In this document: one piece after another, positions 32,845 through 40,486 of the stretch
How positions within the stretch are numbered: position 1 is the stretch's first letter
Layout: the number at the start of each line of letters is the position of its first letter
NCBI GenBank assembly: GCA_951801655.1
Contig: CATONV010000013.1
Span: 1-44,249 of the forward strand
Source: an uncultured Oscillospiraceae bacterium
GTDB taxonomy: Bacteria > Bacillota > Clostridia > Oscillospirales > Oscillospiraceae
DNA length: 44,249 bases
Direction: 5' to 3'
Program-made: the position numbers and the translations under genes
Notes under the pieces: generated by a model
What the model was told of the DNA's origin: nothing
Database searches by the model: none
Seen by the model: only the letters and a program-made list of their open reading frames with translations

Positions 32845-34014
32845 TTAGTTCGGCAGATAGCCTGCAAAGCACATGGCAAATGTCAGCGAGGACAAAAAAA
32901 GTGCAAACCAAGTGCATCCGCCAAGGACAATGGGGCGTATTCCATTGACAAACAAATCCTTAAATTTGATTTTAAAACCCACTCCCGCCAGGGCCATGGT
33001 GACAAAAAATTTGTATCCGCTACTGAAAAAGGGACGGAATGCCTGTTGATAAAAAATAGAATCCCTGATCAAGGTATTGGAAAATATTGTGTTAAGCGTG
33101 ACAGCGGCCACAAACAGGAGAAGAAACTTTGGAACAGAGTGCCAAATTGTCTTGGCAAAGGATACATCTTGGTTTTCCCCGCGTTCGATAGACAAAAACG
33201 AAAAAATGATCACTAATACAAGAATCATTGTGGTACGAGTCACTTTGATCGTCGCCGGAAGAGAATACTGTTTCAGGTTTGCCAGGGCGGCAAATGTTTC
33301 CTGCGCGGCAACAACAGAAGATGTGTCATTAATGGCGGTCCCAGCTAAAAAGCCAAACTGAATTTGATCCAACCCTAATTGAATTCCTAAATATGGGTAG
33401 GAGAGGCAGGATAAAAGATCAAAAAGAAAAATTGCGGTCATCGCATAGGCCGTCTCTTCCTCAGTCGCCTTGATGACAGGGGACATTGTAGCGATTGCAG
33501 TTCCGCCGCACACACAAGTACCGCTTCCCACCAGAGTGCAAGTATTTTGTGAAACATGAAATATCTTTTTTCCCAATAAATTGGAAACCAAAAATGCCAG
33601 CAGCATATTGAATAATATCAGCGGCAGCGCAAAGGCAGATTGGGAAAGATCCGTGAGAGATAGGGTGGCTCCAAGGCAGACAATCCCCATGCTTAAGTAT
33701 TTTTTTCCTGCGTAGGCGGTTCCGGCTCGAAAACCCGGACTGAATCGTTCAGGCGGCGCCACATTGACCAGTATGACTCCAAAAATCAGCGCAGCCATTG
33801 GCGCCCCTATATACTGCTGAAATTTGCTGAAAACTGTTGCGGCAATGGCGAGAAACGTGCAGAGAATGATGGCTTCATACTTCTCTGCGCGAAATCGGGT
33901 CTCACGACTTTCTTTCTTTATAGAAAGCACATCCCCGATCATCGCGGACAAAAAAGCAATGCCAATACTGGCCCCGATCATGGTCCACGCCCGGTTGTCC
34001 ATACCCAAAAACAT
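32845..34014 (-). CDS. UPF0324/YeiH-family membrane protein, putative sulfite/sulfate exporter
   Basis: This 389-residue membrane protein has about ten hydrophobic segments and the UPF0324 hallmarks: AALIFGVILVN, YLSMGIVCLGATLSLTDL, CTLVGSGTCVCGGTAIATMSPVI and FLAGTAINDTSSVVAAQE, ending FKIKFKDLFVNG. TauZ, a member of this family, was proposed to export sulfate or sulfite during taurine degradation; E. coli YeiH sits beside the LysR gene yeiE. No substrate has been firmly proven. GGAGGGA precedes ATG 34014, downstream of a good promoter. Beside a LysR gene and a sulfite reductase cassette, a role with sulfite is the simplest reading. Confidence 0.88.
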   Translation of the reverse strand: MFLGMDNRAWTMIGASIGIAFLSAMIGDVLSIKKESRETRFRAEKYEAIILCTFLAIAATVFSKFQQYIGAPMAALIFGVILVNVAPPERFSPGFRAGTAYAGKKYLSMGIVCLGATLSLTDLSQSAFALPLILFNMLLAFLVSNLLGKKIFHVSQNTCTLVGSGTCVCGGTAIATMSPVIKATEEETAYAMTAIFLFDLLSCLSYPYLGIQLGLDQIQFGFLAGTAINDTSSVVAAQETFAALANLKQYSLPATIKVTRTTMILVLVIIFSFLSIERGENQDVSFAKTIWHSVPKFLLLFVAAVTLNTIFSNTLIRDSIFYQQAFRPFFSSGYKFFVTMALAGVGFKIKFKDLFVNGIRPIVLGGCTWFALFLSSLTFAMCFAGYLPN

Positions 34015-34058
34015 AATATCCCTCCTTAAAAAATTCCGTCAGGCATAGCTGTTCTCTG

Positions 34059-34087
34059 ATTGTAACGCACCGTTTAATTAATGTAAA
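34059..34087 (-). promoter_or_regulatory. Promoter of the yeiH-like gene
   Basis: On the - strand TTTACA (34082-34087) and TACAAT (34059-34064) are 17 bases apart, about 45 bases before the gene. Upstream, TAAT-N11-ATTA at 34101-34119 has the LysR T-N11-A form, but in such AT-rich DNA it may be chance. Confidence 0.62.
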
Positions 34088-34172
34088 TCATTATTATCTT
34101 TAATTATTCATTAGTATTATCTTATCAATCTTTCTTAATTGTTTCCTTATCGTTTTTATATGATATTTATAT

Positions 34173-34201
34173 TTTACATAATTATTAATCAGTGCTATGC
34201 T
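34173..34201 (+). promoter_or_regulatory. Candidate promoter of the persulfide/sulfite reductase genes
   Basis: TTTACA (34173-34178) and TATGCT (34196-34201) are 17 bases apart. The leader to the first gene would be about 165 bases. The rest of the 34015-34371 gap is AT-rich, with no gene or riboswitch that I recognise. Confidence 0.45.
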
Positions 34202-34371
34202 GTTAAATAGGATAAGAAGCTGCACGCACCGCCAGTAATTTCGGTCTCTTAATGAAAAACAGCCCATTTCGTGATACACACAAGTGTAAATCTCCAATAC
34301 AGGCCAAACTTGTACTACCTTTGAAACATTGGCATCAAAATGGAAAATATAACAAAAAAGGAGAGAAGACA

Positions 34372-36000
34372 ATGAAAGTTTTGATTGTTGGCGGCGTTGC
34401 AGCAGGGACAAAGGTTGCGGCCAGGCTTAAACGTCTTCAACCGGACAGCCAGGTTCAAATCTTGACAAAAGGATCAGACATTTCCTATGCCGGCTGCGGC
34501 CTGCCCTACTACGTGGGGCGTGTCATCCAGGAAAGGGAAGATCTTGTGGTCAATACGCCAGAGGCCTTCAACGCCCTCACCGGCGCTCAGGTCCGCACCG
34601 GCGTTGAGGTCATTGCGTTGGACCGCAATTCAAAAACAGTCACCGCCAAAGATCTTTCAAACGGCAAGGAATTTCAGGAAAGTTATGATAAATTAGTCCT
34701 CTCCGTTGGAGCCCATCCCTTTGTACCAAACTGCGACGGCGTGGACTTGGAAAATGTTTTCCTCATGCGCACGCCAGACGACGCAGTTGCGCTGCGCTCG
34801 AAAGTAGACGCGGGACAGATCAAGCGCGCCGTAGTAGTAGGCGGTGGTTTGATTGGTCTGGAGGTAGCGGAAAACCTCTGCGCACAGGGGGTAAAGGTAT
34901 CTGTCATTGATTTTGCCGCCCATGTCTTGCCTGAACTTTTGGATCCGGAGGTCTCCGCTTATGTGGAAAATGCCATGGCAGATATGGGCATTATGCCCTT
35001 TACCGGAGTGGCTCTGGAGGCAATTTCCGGCAACGGAAAAGTAGAGAAGGTGCAGACCAGTCGGCGGCCCATGAAAGCGGATGCCGTTGTGCTGGCAATG
35101 GGATTCCGCCCCAGCACGGAATTTTTACAGGATTCCGGCCTGGAGATGTTTAAGGGAACCCTGCTGGTAGATGACGGGATGCGCACAAACGATCCTGACA
35201 TTTACGCTGTTGGGGATTGCGCCCTGGTCACAAACCGCTTTACCCACGCCCGGCAGTGGTCCGCTATGGGCTCCACCGCCAATATTGCGGGCAGACTGGC
35301 CGCAGCCCGGCTCTCCGGACAGGAGGTCGCTTATCCCGGCGTGTTGGGCACCGGCGTGGCCAAGCTGCCCGGAGTCAATATGGGGCGTACCGGCTTAACC
35401 GAGACCGCAGCAAAAAAGGCCGGGTTTGAGGTGGAGACTGTTATTACAGTCACCGATGACAAGGCCCATTATTACCCCGGCTCCGGCTCCTTCCTTACCA
35501 AGATGATCTGTGAAAAAACCAGTCACCGGCTTCTGGGAATTCAGGTTCTGGGAAAAGGGGCTGTGGACAAAATGACAGACATTGCTGTTACCGCCATCTC
35601 TTTGGGCGCTTCCCTGGAGGAGCTGCAGCACTGCGATTTTGCCTACGCGCCGCCCTTCTCTACGGCAATTCATCCCTTTGCGGTTACCATCAATGTGCTG
35701 CTGAACAAACTCAATGGTGAATTTGAAACCTTTACCCCGGCTGAATACGCAAATGGACAGGCTGAGGGTTATCGGATTATAGACGCCTCCATCCAGCCCT
35801 CTATCCCAGGGGCGCCCTACATAAATCTGACAGAGGTGACAGGCCCGGTTCAGGGCTGCGCCCCGGAAGAAAAGCTTCTTCTGGTTTGCTCCAAAGGTAA
35901 GCGGGCTTACCTCCTTCAAAACCGGCTCAAGCATTTCGGCTATACCAATACCCGCGTGCTTGAGGGCGGTACGCTGTTCAACACCGAGCTTAAAGTTTAA
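34372..36000 (+). CDS. CoA-disulfide/persulfide reductase with C-terminal rhodanese domain
   Basis: This 542-residue FAD flavoprotein belongs to the CoA-disulfide reductase family: FAD motif VGGVAAGTKVAARL at the N-terminus, single redox Cys42 in SYAGCGLPYY, NAD(P)-binding VVVGGGLIGLEVAENL, and the FAD site DIYAVGDCA. The last ~90 residues form a rhodanese domain with active loop CSKGKR and the usual HFGYTNTRVLEGG. This arrangement matches CoADR-Rhd and the NADH-dependent persulfide reductase Npsr, which reduce CoA disulfides, persulfides or polysulfides, releasing sulfide. I chose ATG 34372 with AAAGGAGAG upstream; the frame is open to 34252 but has no site there. It is followed after 26 bp by the sulfite-reductase-like gene. 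Confidence 0.9.
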   Translation: MKVLIVGGVAAGTKVAARLKRLQPDSQVQILTKGSDISYAGCGLPYYVGRVIQEREDLVVNTPEAFNALTGAQVRTGVEVIALDRNSKTVTAKDLSNGKEFQESYDKLVLSVGAHPFVPNCDGVDLENVFLMRTPDDAVALRSKVDAGQIKRAVVVGGGLIGLEVAENLCAQGVKVSVIDFAAHVLPELLDPEVSAYVENAMADMGIMPFTGVALEAISGNGKVEKVQTSRRPMKADAVVLAMGFRPSTEFLQDSGLEMFKGTLLVDDGMRTNDPDIYAVGDCALVTNRFTHARQWSAMGSTANIAGRLAAARLSGQEVAYPGVLGTGVAKLPGVNMGRTGLTETAAKKAGFEVETVITVTDDKAHYYPGSGSFLTKMICEKTSHRLLGIQVLGKGAVDKMTDIAVTAISLGASLEELQHCDFAYAPPFSTAIHPFAVTINVLLNKLNGEFETFTPAEYANGQAEGYRIIDASIQPSIPGAPYINLTEVTGPVQGCAPEEKLLLVCSKGKRAYLLQNRLKHFGYTNTRVLEGGTLFNTELKV

Positions 36001-36026
36001 ACTGACTATATAAGGAGAGGTTGATT

Positions 36027-36974
36027 ATGCTGAATATTTCTGACGCGGAAAAGAAAGCCTTAAAGGGCAGAGGCTACATTATGACACGGGATGGGGAGCA
36101 TTTTATCGCCCGCATTATCACCATTGACGGCACTATGAGCTGTGAGAAAATGAACGCACTCTGCCAGGCAGCGGAAAAATACGGAAACGGCGAAATGGCT
36201 ATGACTTCCAGGCTTACTATTGAGGTTCAGGGCCTAACCTATGATACAATTGAACCCTTTAACACATGTATTGTGGAAGCCGGCCTTTACACCGGCGGCA
36301 CAGGTTCCAGAGTGCGCCCTATTGTCCCCTGCAAGGGCACAGTTTGTATCCATGGGCTGATCGATACGCAGGGATTGGCACGGGAGCTTCACGAGGTTTT
36401 CTATAAAGGCTGGTACGATGTGAAGCTGCCCCATAAGTTCAAGATCGGTGTGGGCGGCTGCCCTAACAACTGCATTAAGCCCGCTTTAAATGATTTTGGA
36501 ATTATGGGCCAGAAGGTTCCGGCTTATGACCCTGACGATTGCAGCGGATGCCGCAAATGCAGCGTTGTGGAGCGTTGTCCCGTTTCGGCCGCAGCGATTG
36601 ATGAAGACGGCATTATGCAGATCGACCGGGATGCCTGCAACAACTGCGGAAAGTGTGTGGATGCCTGTAACTTTGGCTGTATTACGGAGGAACAGGTGGG
36701 CTATCGGATCTTTGTAGGCGGAATCTGGGGAAAACGTCAGAGACTGGGCACCATGGTAGACGAGATTTATACCAAGGACCAGGTATTTGAGATGGTCGAA
36801 CGCTCTTTGCTGCTGTACCGCGAACAGGGCCAAACCGGAGAGCGTTTCGGCGCCTTCATTCAAAGAATCGGCGCAGAGGAATTTATTCGACAGCTGAAGG
36901 CTGGCGACGTAATGACCAGAAAACAGGAAATTTTGGATGCCCCTCTCCACCTGGAGGGCGGCGCGACCTGCTAA
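36027..36974 (+). CDS. Siroheme-type sulfite/nitrite reductase with two 4Fe-4S motifs (AsrC/Fsr-like)
   Basis: This 315-residue protein combines a ferredoxin-like half domain, a siroheme/4Fe-4S domain and a bacterial ferredoxin pair. Siroheme-cluster Cys are expected at 102 and 107 (PCKGTVC) and 145 and 149 (GGCPNNC). Ferredoxin Cys are 172/175/178/184 and 204/207/210/214 (CSGCRKC...RCP; CNNCGKCVDAC). It resembles the small anaerobic enzymes (AsrC, Dsr-like proteins) that reduce sulfite to sulfide with electrons from ferredoxin or a partner flavoprotein. Nitrite cannot be excluded. The ATG at 36027 follows AAGGAGAGG. The flavoprotein encoded upstream could be its electron donor or process its product; siroheme genes follow downstream. 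Confidence 0.87.
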   Translation: MLNISDAEKKALKGRGYIMTRDGEHFIARIITIDGTMSCEKMNALCQAAEKYGNGEMAMTSRLTIEVQGLTYDTIEPFNTCIVEAGLYTGGTGSRVRPIVPCKGTVCIHGLIDTQGLARELHEVFYKGWYDVKLPHKFKIGVGGCPNNCIKPALNDFGIMGQKVPAYDPDDCSGCRKCSVVERCPVSAAAIDEDGIMQIDRDACNNCGKCVDACNFGCITEEQVGYRIFVGGIWGKRQRLGTMVDEIYTKDQVFEMVERSLLLYREQGQTGERFGAFIQRIGAEEFIRQLKAGDVMTRKQEILDAPLHLEGGATC

Positions 36975-37000
36975 GTCAGAGAATTCCTGAAAAAACGCAC

Positions 37001-37095
37001 ATCCTGTCGGTTGAAGTGGTGGGAGGTTCGATGGTATAGAATCCGCTTTTATGAAGCGGCACAATCGAATCTCCCCCACTTGCAAGCGACAGGAT
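37001..37095 (+). other. 95-nt near-perfect structured hairpin
   Basis: Bases 37001-37095 fold into a very long stem. Its outer nine pairs are ATCCTGTCG with CGACAGGAT; it goes on through TTG/CAA, AAGTGG/CCACTT, GGGAG/CTCCC and TTCGAT/ATCGAA with only single-base bulges, and is capped by the hairpin CCGCTT-N5-AAGCGG. Five T follow two bases after the stem, and the other strand has six T about 10 bases beyond its end. It can act as a terminator or attenuator between the reductase and the ABC importer genes, but it is much longer than a normal terminator. Confidence 0.8.
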
Positions 37096-37143
37096 CTTTT
37101 TATTGCGGTATATTGTCCGCGCGATGAAAAAGGACGGTTTTAT

Positions 37144-38124
37144 ATGCGAAAACTCTTGTTTTTGGTCTGCCTCACCTGCGTTTTATCCGCCTGCGCGCCA
37201 AAAACCGATCAAACTTCGGTGACTGATACGACCTCGTCCACAGACGCTTCCGCTGAGACATCTAATGCCGGCACTGTCTCTTTTACCGATGACTTAGGCC
37301 GGAAAGTCACAGTAACATCCCCGGAACGGGTAACGGCGATGATCGGAAGCTTTGCCGACATATGGTGCCTGGCCGGAGGCCGAGAACAGCTTGTGGCCGC
37401 CGCTCACGACTCCTGGACCTCTTTTGACTTGGGCCTGGACAACACTGTGGCTGATTTGGGCTCTATCAAGGAACCGAATTTGGAAATCTTATTGTCTTCT
37501 CAGCCTGACCTCATTTTGGCCAGCTGCAATACCGCCTCCAACATCGAATTGCTGAAGACCTTTGAGAACGCTGGTATTACAACTGCATATTTTGATATTC
37601 AGAATTTCGATGACTACTTGCGGATGCTGGACATTTGTACTCAAATAACTGGTCGTCAAGATTGTTTTGAGCAATACGGCCAGTCCATCAAAGGTCAAAT
37701 TCAGCTTGCGATTGACCGACAGGATCACTCCTCCCCCACGGTCCTCTGTATCCGTATTACCGGTTCCAGCGCCAAGATTAAAGGGAGTTCTGATAATGTT
37801 TTGGGCGAAATGCTTGCCGATTTAGGCTGCGTGAACATTGCAGACAGCAACAACACGCTTCTGGAAAACTTGAGTCTGGAAACTGTGATGAAGGCTGACC
37901 CGGATTATATTTTTGCGGTACTCCAGGGCTCCGATCCTGCCAACGCCCAGAAAACCTTGGAACAAACACTTCTGTCTCACCCGGCATGGAACAGCCTGCG
38001 CGCCGTGCAGGAGAAGCGATTTTATATTCTGGAACACGAACTCTATAACTTGAAGCCGAACGCTCGTTGGGGAGAGGCATATGAAAAATTGGCCGATATT
38101 CTCTATTCCAAGCCGAAACCGTAA
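37144..38124 (+). CDS. Class III ABC substrate-binding lipoprotein (BtuF/FecB type)
   Basis: This 326-residue lipoprotein (lipobox LSACAP, Cys at about 17) has a Ser/Thr linker and then the helical-backbone binding fold (FTDDLGRKVTV... VTAMIGSFADIWCLAGG... LEILLSSQPDLILA). The family binds iron-siderophores, haem, cobalamin or metals. The signature lacks features that decide between these. ATG 37144 has AAAAGGA upstream. It overlaps the permease gene by 44 bases. Placement before siroheme synthesis genes suggests iron, cobalt or a tetrapyrrole as cargo; this is inference. Confidence 0.87.
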   Translation: MRKLLFLVCLTCVLSACAPKTDQTSVTDTTSSTDASAETSNAGTVSFTDDLGRKVTVTSPERVTAMIGSFADIWCLAGGREQLVAAAHDSWTSFDLGLDNTVADLGSIKEPNLEILLSSQPDLILASCNTASNIELLKTFENAGITTAYFDIQNFDDYLRMLDICTQITGRQDCFEQYGQSIKGQIQLAIDRQDHSSPTVLCIRITGSSAKIKGSSDNVLGEMLADLGCVNIADSNNTLLENLSLETVMKADPDYIFAVLQGSDPANAQKTLEQTLLSHPAWNSLRAVQEKRFYILEHELYNLKPNARWGEAYEKLADILYSKPKP

Positions 38125-39103
38125 CGCTCTCCTGTTTGCTGTTATGTCTGCGGCAGTCCTGCTGGCGGCGCTGCTGAGTATCAGCATGGGAGCAGTGTCT
38201 ATTTCGCCCTGGAGTGTGCTGCGCGCCCTGGTCGATCGAAACACCGACACAGTTGAGACACGGATCATACTATATTCACGCCTGCCCAGAACGCTTGGAT
38301 GTCTGCTGGTGGGTATGTCCCTCGCCCTGTCTGGCGCGGTAATCCAAAGTGTGATGAATAATCCCCTTGCCGCCCCCAATATTATCGGAGTCAACTCCGG
38401 GGCTGGACTGGCTGTGGTATTATGGAGTACATTGGCGCCACATCTGACAGCAATGATCCCCTTCGCCGCTTTCCTTGGCGCGCTGGCAGGAACCCTTTTG
38501 GTACTTCTCATCGCACAGCGCACAGGCGCAAGCAGAATCACCTTGATACTGGCCGGCGTCGCAGTATCCAATATTTTCAGTGCCGGGATTGACGGGGTGG
38601 TAACCCTGGTTCCGGACGCCTTGATCGGTTATTCAGATTTTAAAATTGGCGGTCTTGCAAACCTTTCCATGGCTAAAATCCAGCCAGCACTGTGTGTCGT
38701 CTTGATTGCAGCCATTCTGCTGCTTGCACTGAGGACAGAGCTGGACGTGCTGGCGCTTGGAACGGAAACCGCGCAGAGTTTGGGGTTGCCCGTTCAGTCG
38801 CTTCGTCTGCTTCTGCTGTCTCTGGCTGCCGCCCTGGCCGGTGCAGCTGTCAGTATATCTGGACTTCTGGGCTTTGTTGGATTGATTATTCCAAATATGA
38901 TGCGGCAGCTGGTGGGCGAAGAGAGCAGCGTGCTGCTGCCGGCGTGTGCTTTGGGGGGCGCCGCGTTTCTTACAGGCTGTGATCTGCTGGCACGTCTCTT
39001 ATTTTCTCCTTATGAACTGCCTGTTGGCGTGGTCCTTTCTCTGTTCGGAGGCCCCTTTTTTATATGGCTTCTTCTCCGCCAGAGAGGAGGGCGTATTCCA
39101 TGA
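38081..39103 (+). CDS. FecCD-family ABC transporter permease
   Basis: This 340-residue permease has about ten membrane segments and the FecCD pattern: SRLPRTLGCLLVGMSLALSGAVIQSVMNNPLAAPNIIGVNSGAG around residues 66-110 (two adjoining stretches) and the coupling GLLGFVGLIIPNMMRQLVGEESSVLLP. It works as a homodimer with the ATPase encoded next, whose start overlaps its stop by ATGA. The start at 38081 follows GGGGAGAGG inside the preceding gene. Confidence 0.92.
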   Translation: MKNWPIFSIPSRNRNALLFAVMSAAVLLAALLSISMGAVSISPWSVLRALVDRNTDTVETRIILYSRLPRTLGCLLVGMSLALSGAVIQSVMNNPLAAPNIIGVNSGAGLAVVLWSTLAPHLTAMIPFAAFLGALAGTLLVLLIAQRTGASRITLILAGVAVSNIFSAGIDGVVTLVPDALIGYSDFKIGGLANLSMAKIQPALCVVLIAAILLLALRTELDVLALGTETAQSLGLPVQSLRLLLLSLAAALAGAAVSISGLLGFVGLIIPNMMRQLVGEESSVLLPACALGGAAFLTGCDLLARLLFSPYELPVGVVLSLFGGPFFIWLLLRQRGGRIP

Positions 39104-39864
39104 TCCAGCTTCGGAATGTCTCTGCTCAATATGGCAGCCGGACCGTATTGAGAAATCTGTCCCTGGATATATATCCAGGAGAGGTTTTGACAATTTTAGG
39201 GCCGAACGGGAGCGGAAAGAGCACTTTGCTGCGCACTATTGCAGGGCTGCAGCCCACAGTAGAAGGACAAATCCTTGTGGATAACACGCCTGCACACCAG
39301 TTAACTCCCAGGCAGTTGGCGCAAAGACTCGCGTTCCTGCCTCAAAGCCGTACTGTTCCCAATATTACGGCTCTCAGGATGGTACTGCATGGTCGCTTTC
39401 CCTATTTGGGCTACCCGCGTCGATACCGCGGCAGAGATTATCAGGCCGCAAAGCAGGCCCTGGAGCACGTGGGCGCCCTGGAACTGGCCGACCGTCCGGT
39501 CCCCTCTCTCAGCGGCGGTCAGCGGCAAAAAGTGTATCTGGCCATGGCATTGGCCCAAAACACACAGACTATTTTGATGGATGAGCCCACCACGTATCTG
39601 GATATCCGCCATCAATTGGATGTGATGAAAACAGCCCTGGGTATGGCTGATCAGGGTAAATCGGTGGTGTTGGTACTCCATGATTTGTCATTGGCGCTGC
39701 GCTTTTCAACTCGCATAGCTGTTTTGGCAAACTGCAAGGCGCCGCACGTTGGCACTCCGGAGGAAATCTTTGTCTCCGGGGCACTGGACCGGGTGTTCGG
39801 TGTTGAACTGCGCCGGTTTGACACTCCGCAGGGCTGGCAGTACTACTGTGAGGAGGCAAGATAA
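39100..39864 (+). CDS. FecE/BtuD-type ABC transporter ATPase
   Basis: This 254-residue ATPase has Walker A GPNGSGKSTLL, signature SLSGGQRQKVYLAMALAQ, Walker B ILMDEPTTYLD and switch His VLHDLSLA, as in iron/cobalamin importers. ATG 39100 follows AGAGGAGGG and overlaps the permease stop. The gene ends just before the precorrin-2 dehydrogenase, whose ribosome site lies inside its last codons, so importer and siroheme genes are one transcript. Confidence 0.93.
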   Translation: MIQLRNVSAQYGSRTVLRNLSLDIYPGEVLTILGPNGSGKSTLLRTIAGLQPTVEGQILVDNTPAHQLTPRQLAQRLAFLPQSRTVPNITALRMVLHGRFPYLGYPRRYRGRDYQAAKQALEHVGALELADRPVPSLSGGQRQKVYLAMALAQNTQTILMDEPTTYLDIRHQLDVMKTALGMADQGKSVVLVLHDLSLALRFSTRIAVLANCKAPHVGTPEEIFVSGALDRVFGVELRRFDTPQGWQYYCEEAR

Positions 39865-39865
39865 C

Positions 39866-40477
39866 ATGGCATATTTTCCATTCTTTATGGACCTTAGAGG
39901 GCAAAAGGGGTTAATTGCAGGCGGCGGAAGGGTGGCGCTAAAACGGGTGCAAAGTCTTTTGCCATATGGTCCGAGTTTGACTGTATGCGCGCCCAATATT
40001 GTACCAGAAATTTCCGACGTTCCGGAAATAGCACTGCTTTATCAATCGTTCGTGCCGGAGCTTTTGGATGGGATGGACTTTGTTGTTGCGGCCACAAATC
40101 ATAGACAGCTGAACGAATCTATCTCCAAATTGTGTAAAGAACGCCATATCCTGGTAAATGTTGCAGATGATCAAAGGTTATGCACGTTCATATTTCCGGC
40201 CTTGGTCAAGCGCGGGGAAATGACAATTGGTATTTCTACAGGAGGGTACAGTCCAACAGCCGCTATTTACTGGAAAAAAATGATTGAATCTCAACTGCCT
40301 CAGACCTTTGGCTGCCAGTTGGATTATTTAAGCGGGCTGCGCGCCAGATTGAAAGAGGCTGTCCCGGACGAGTCGAGGCGGATTGTTCTGTTTTCTCAGC
40401 TGTTATCCGCTTGTTTAGCGAATGATGGTCCCTTAACCCCAGAGATCGAAGAGAAAATTTTACAGCAGGAGAGGTGA
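39866..40477 (+). CDS. Precorrin-2 dehydrogenase/sirohydrochlorin ferrochelatase (SirC/CysG-N type)
   Basis: This 203-residue protein has the NAD-binding GLIAGGGRVALKRVQSLL start and the FVVAATN segment typical of the CysG N-terminal/Met8 family, then GGYSPTAAIYWKKMIE of the dimer domain. It converts precorrin-2 to sirohydrochlorin, and in some homologues inserts iron. The acidic residue expected after AAT(N/D) is His79 here (AATNHRQLNE), replacing the Asp used in catalysis by CysG and Met8. Whether it is still active, or only one of the two steps is kept, is open. AGGAGG precedes ATG 39866. It sits directly before cobA-hemD. Confidence 0.87.
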   Translation: MAYFPFFMDLRGQKGLIAGGGRVALKRVQSLLPYGPSLTVCAPNIVPEISDVPEIALLYQSFVPELLDGMDFVVAATNHRQLNESISKLCKERHILVNVADDQRLCTFIFPALVKRGEMTIGISTGGYSPTAAIYWKKMIESQLPQTFGCQLDYLSGLRARLKEAVPDESRRIVLFSQLLSACLANDGPLTPEIEEKILQQER

Positions 40478-40486
40478 TGAAATGCG

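Noticed and set aside
34202-34371. Possible riboswitch in the leader before the persulfide reductase
   Set aside because: No recognised conserved core (cobalamin, SAM, FMN or others) and no clear terminator stem; only a long leader can be stated.
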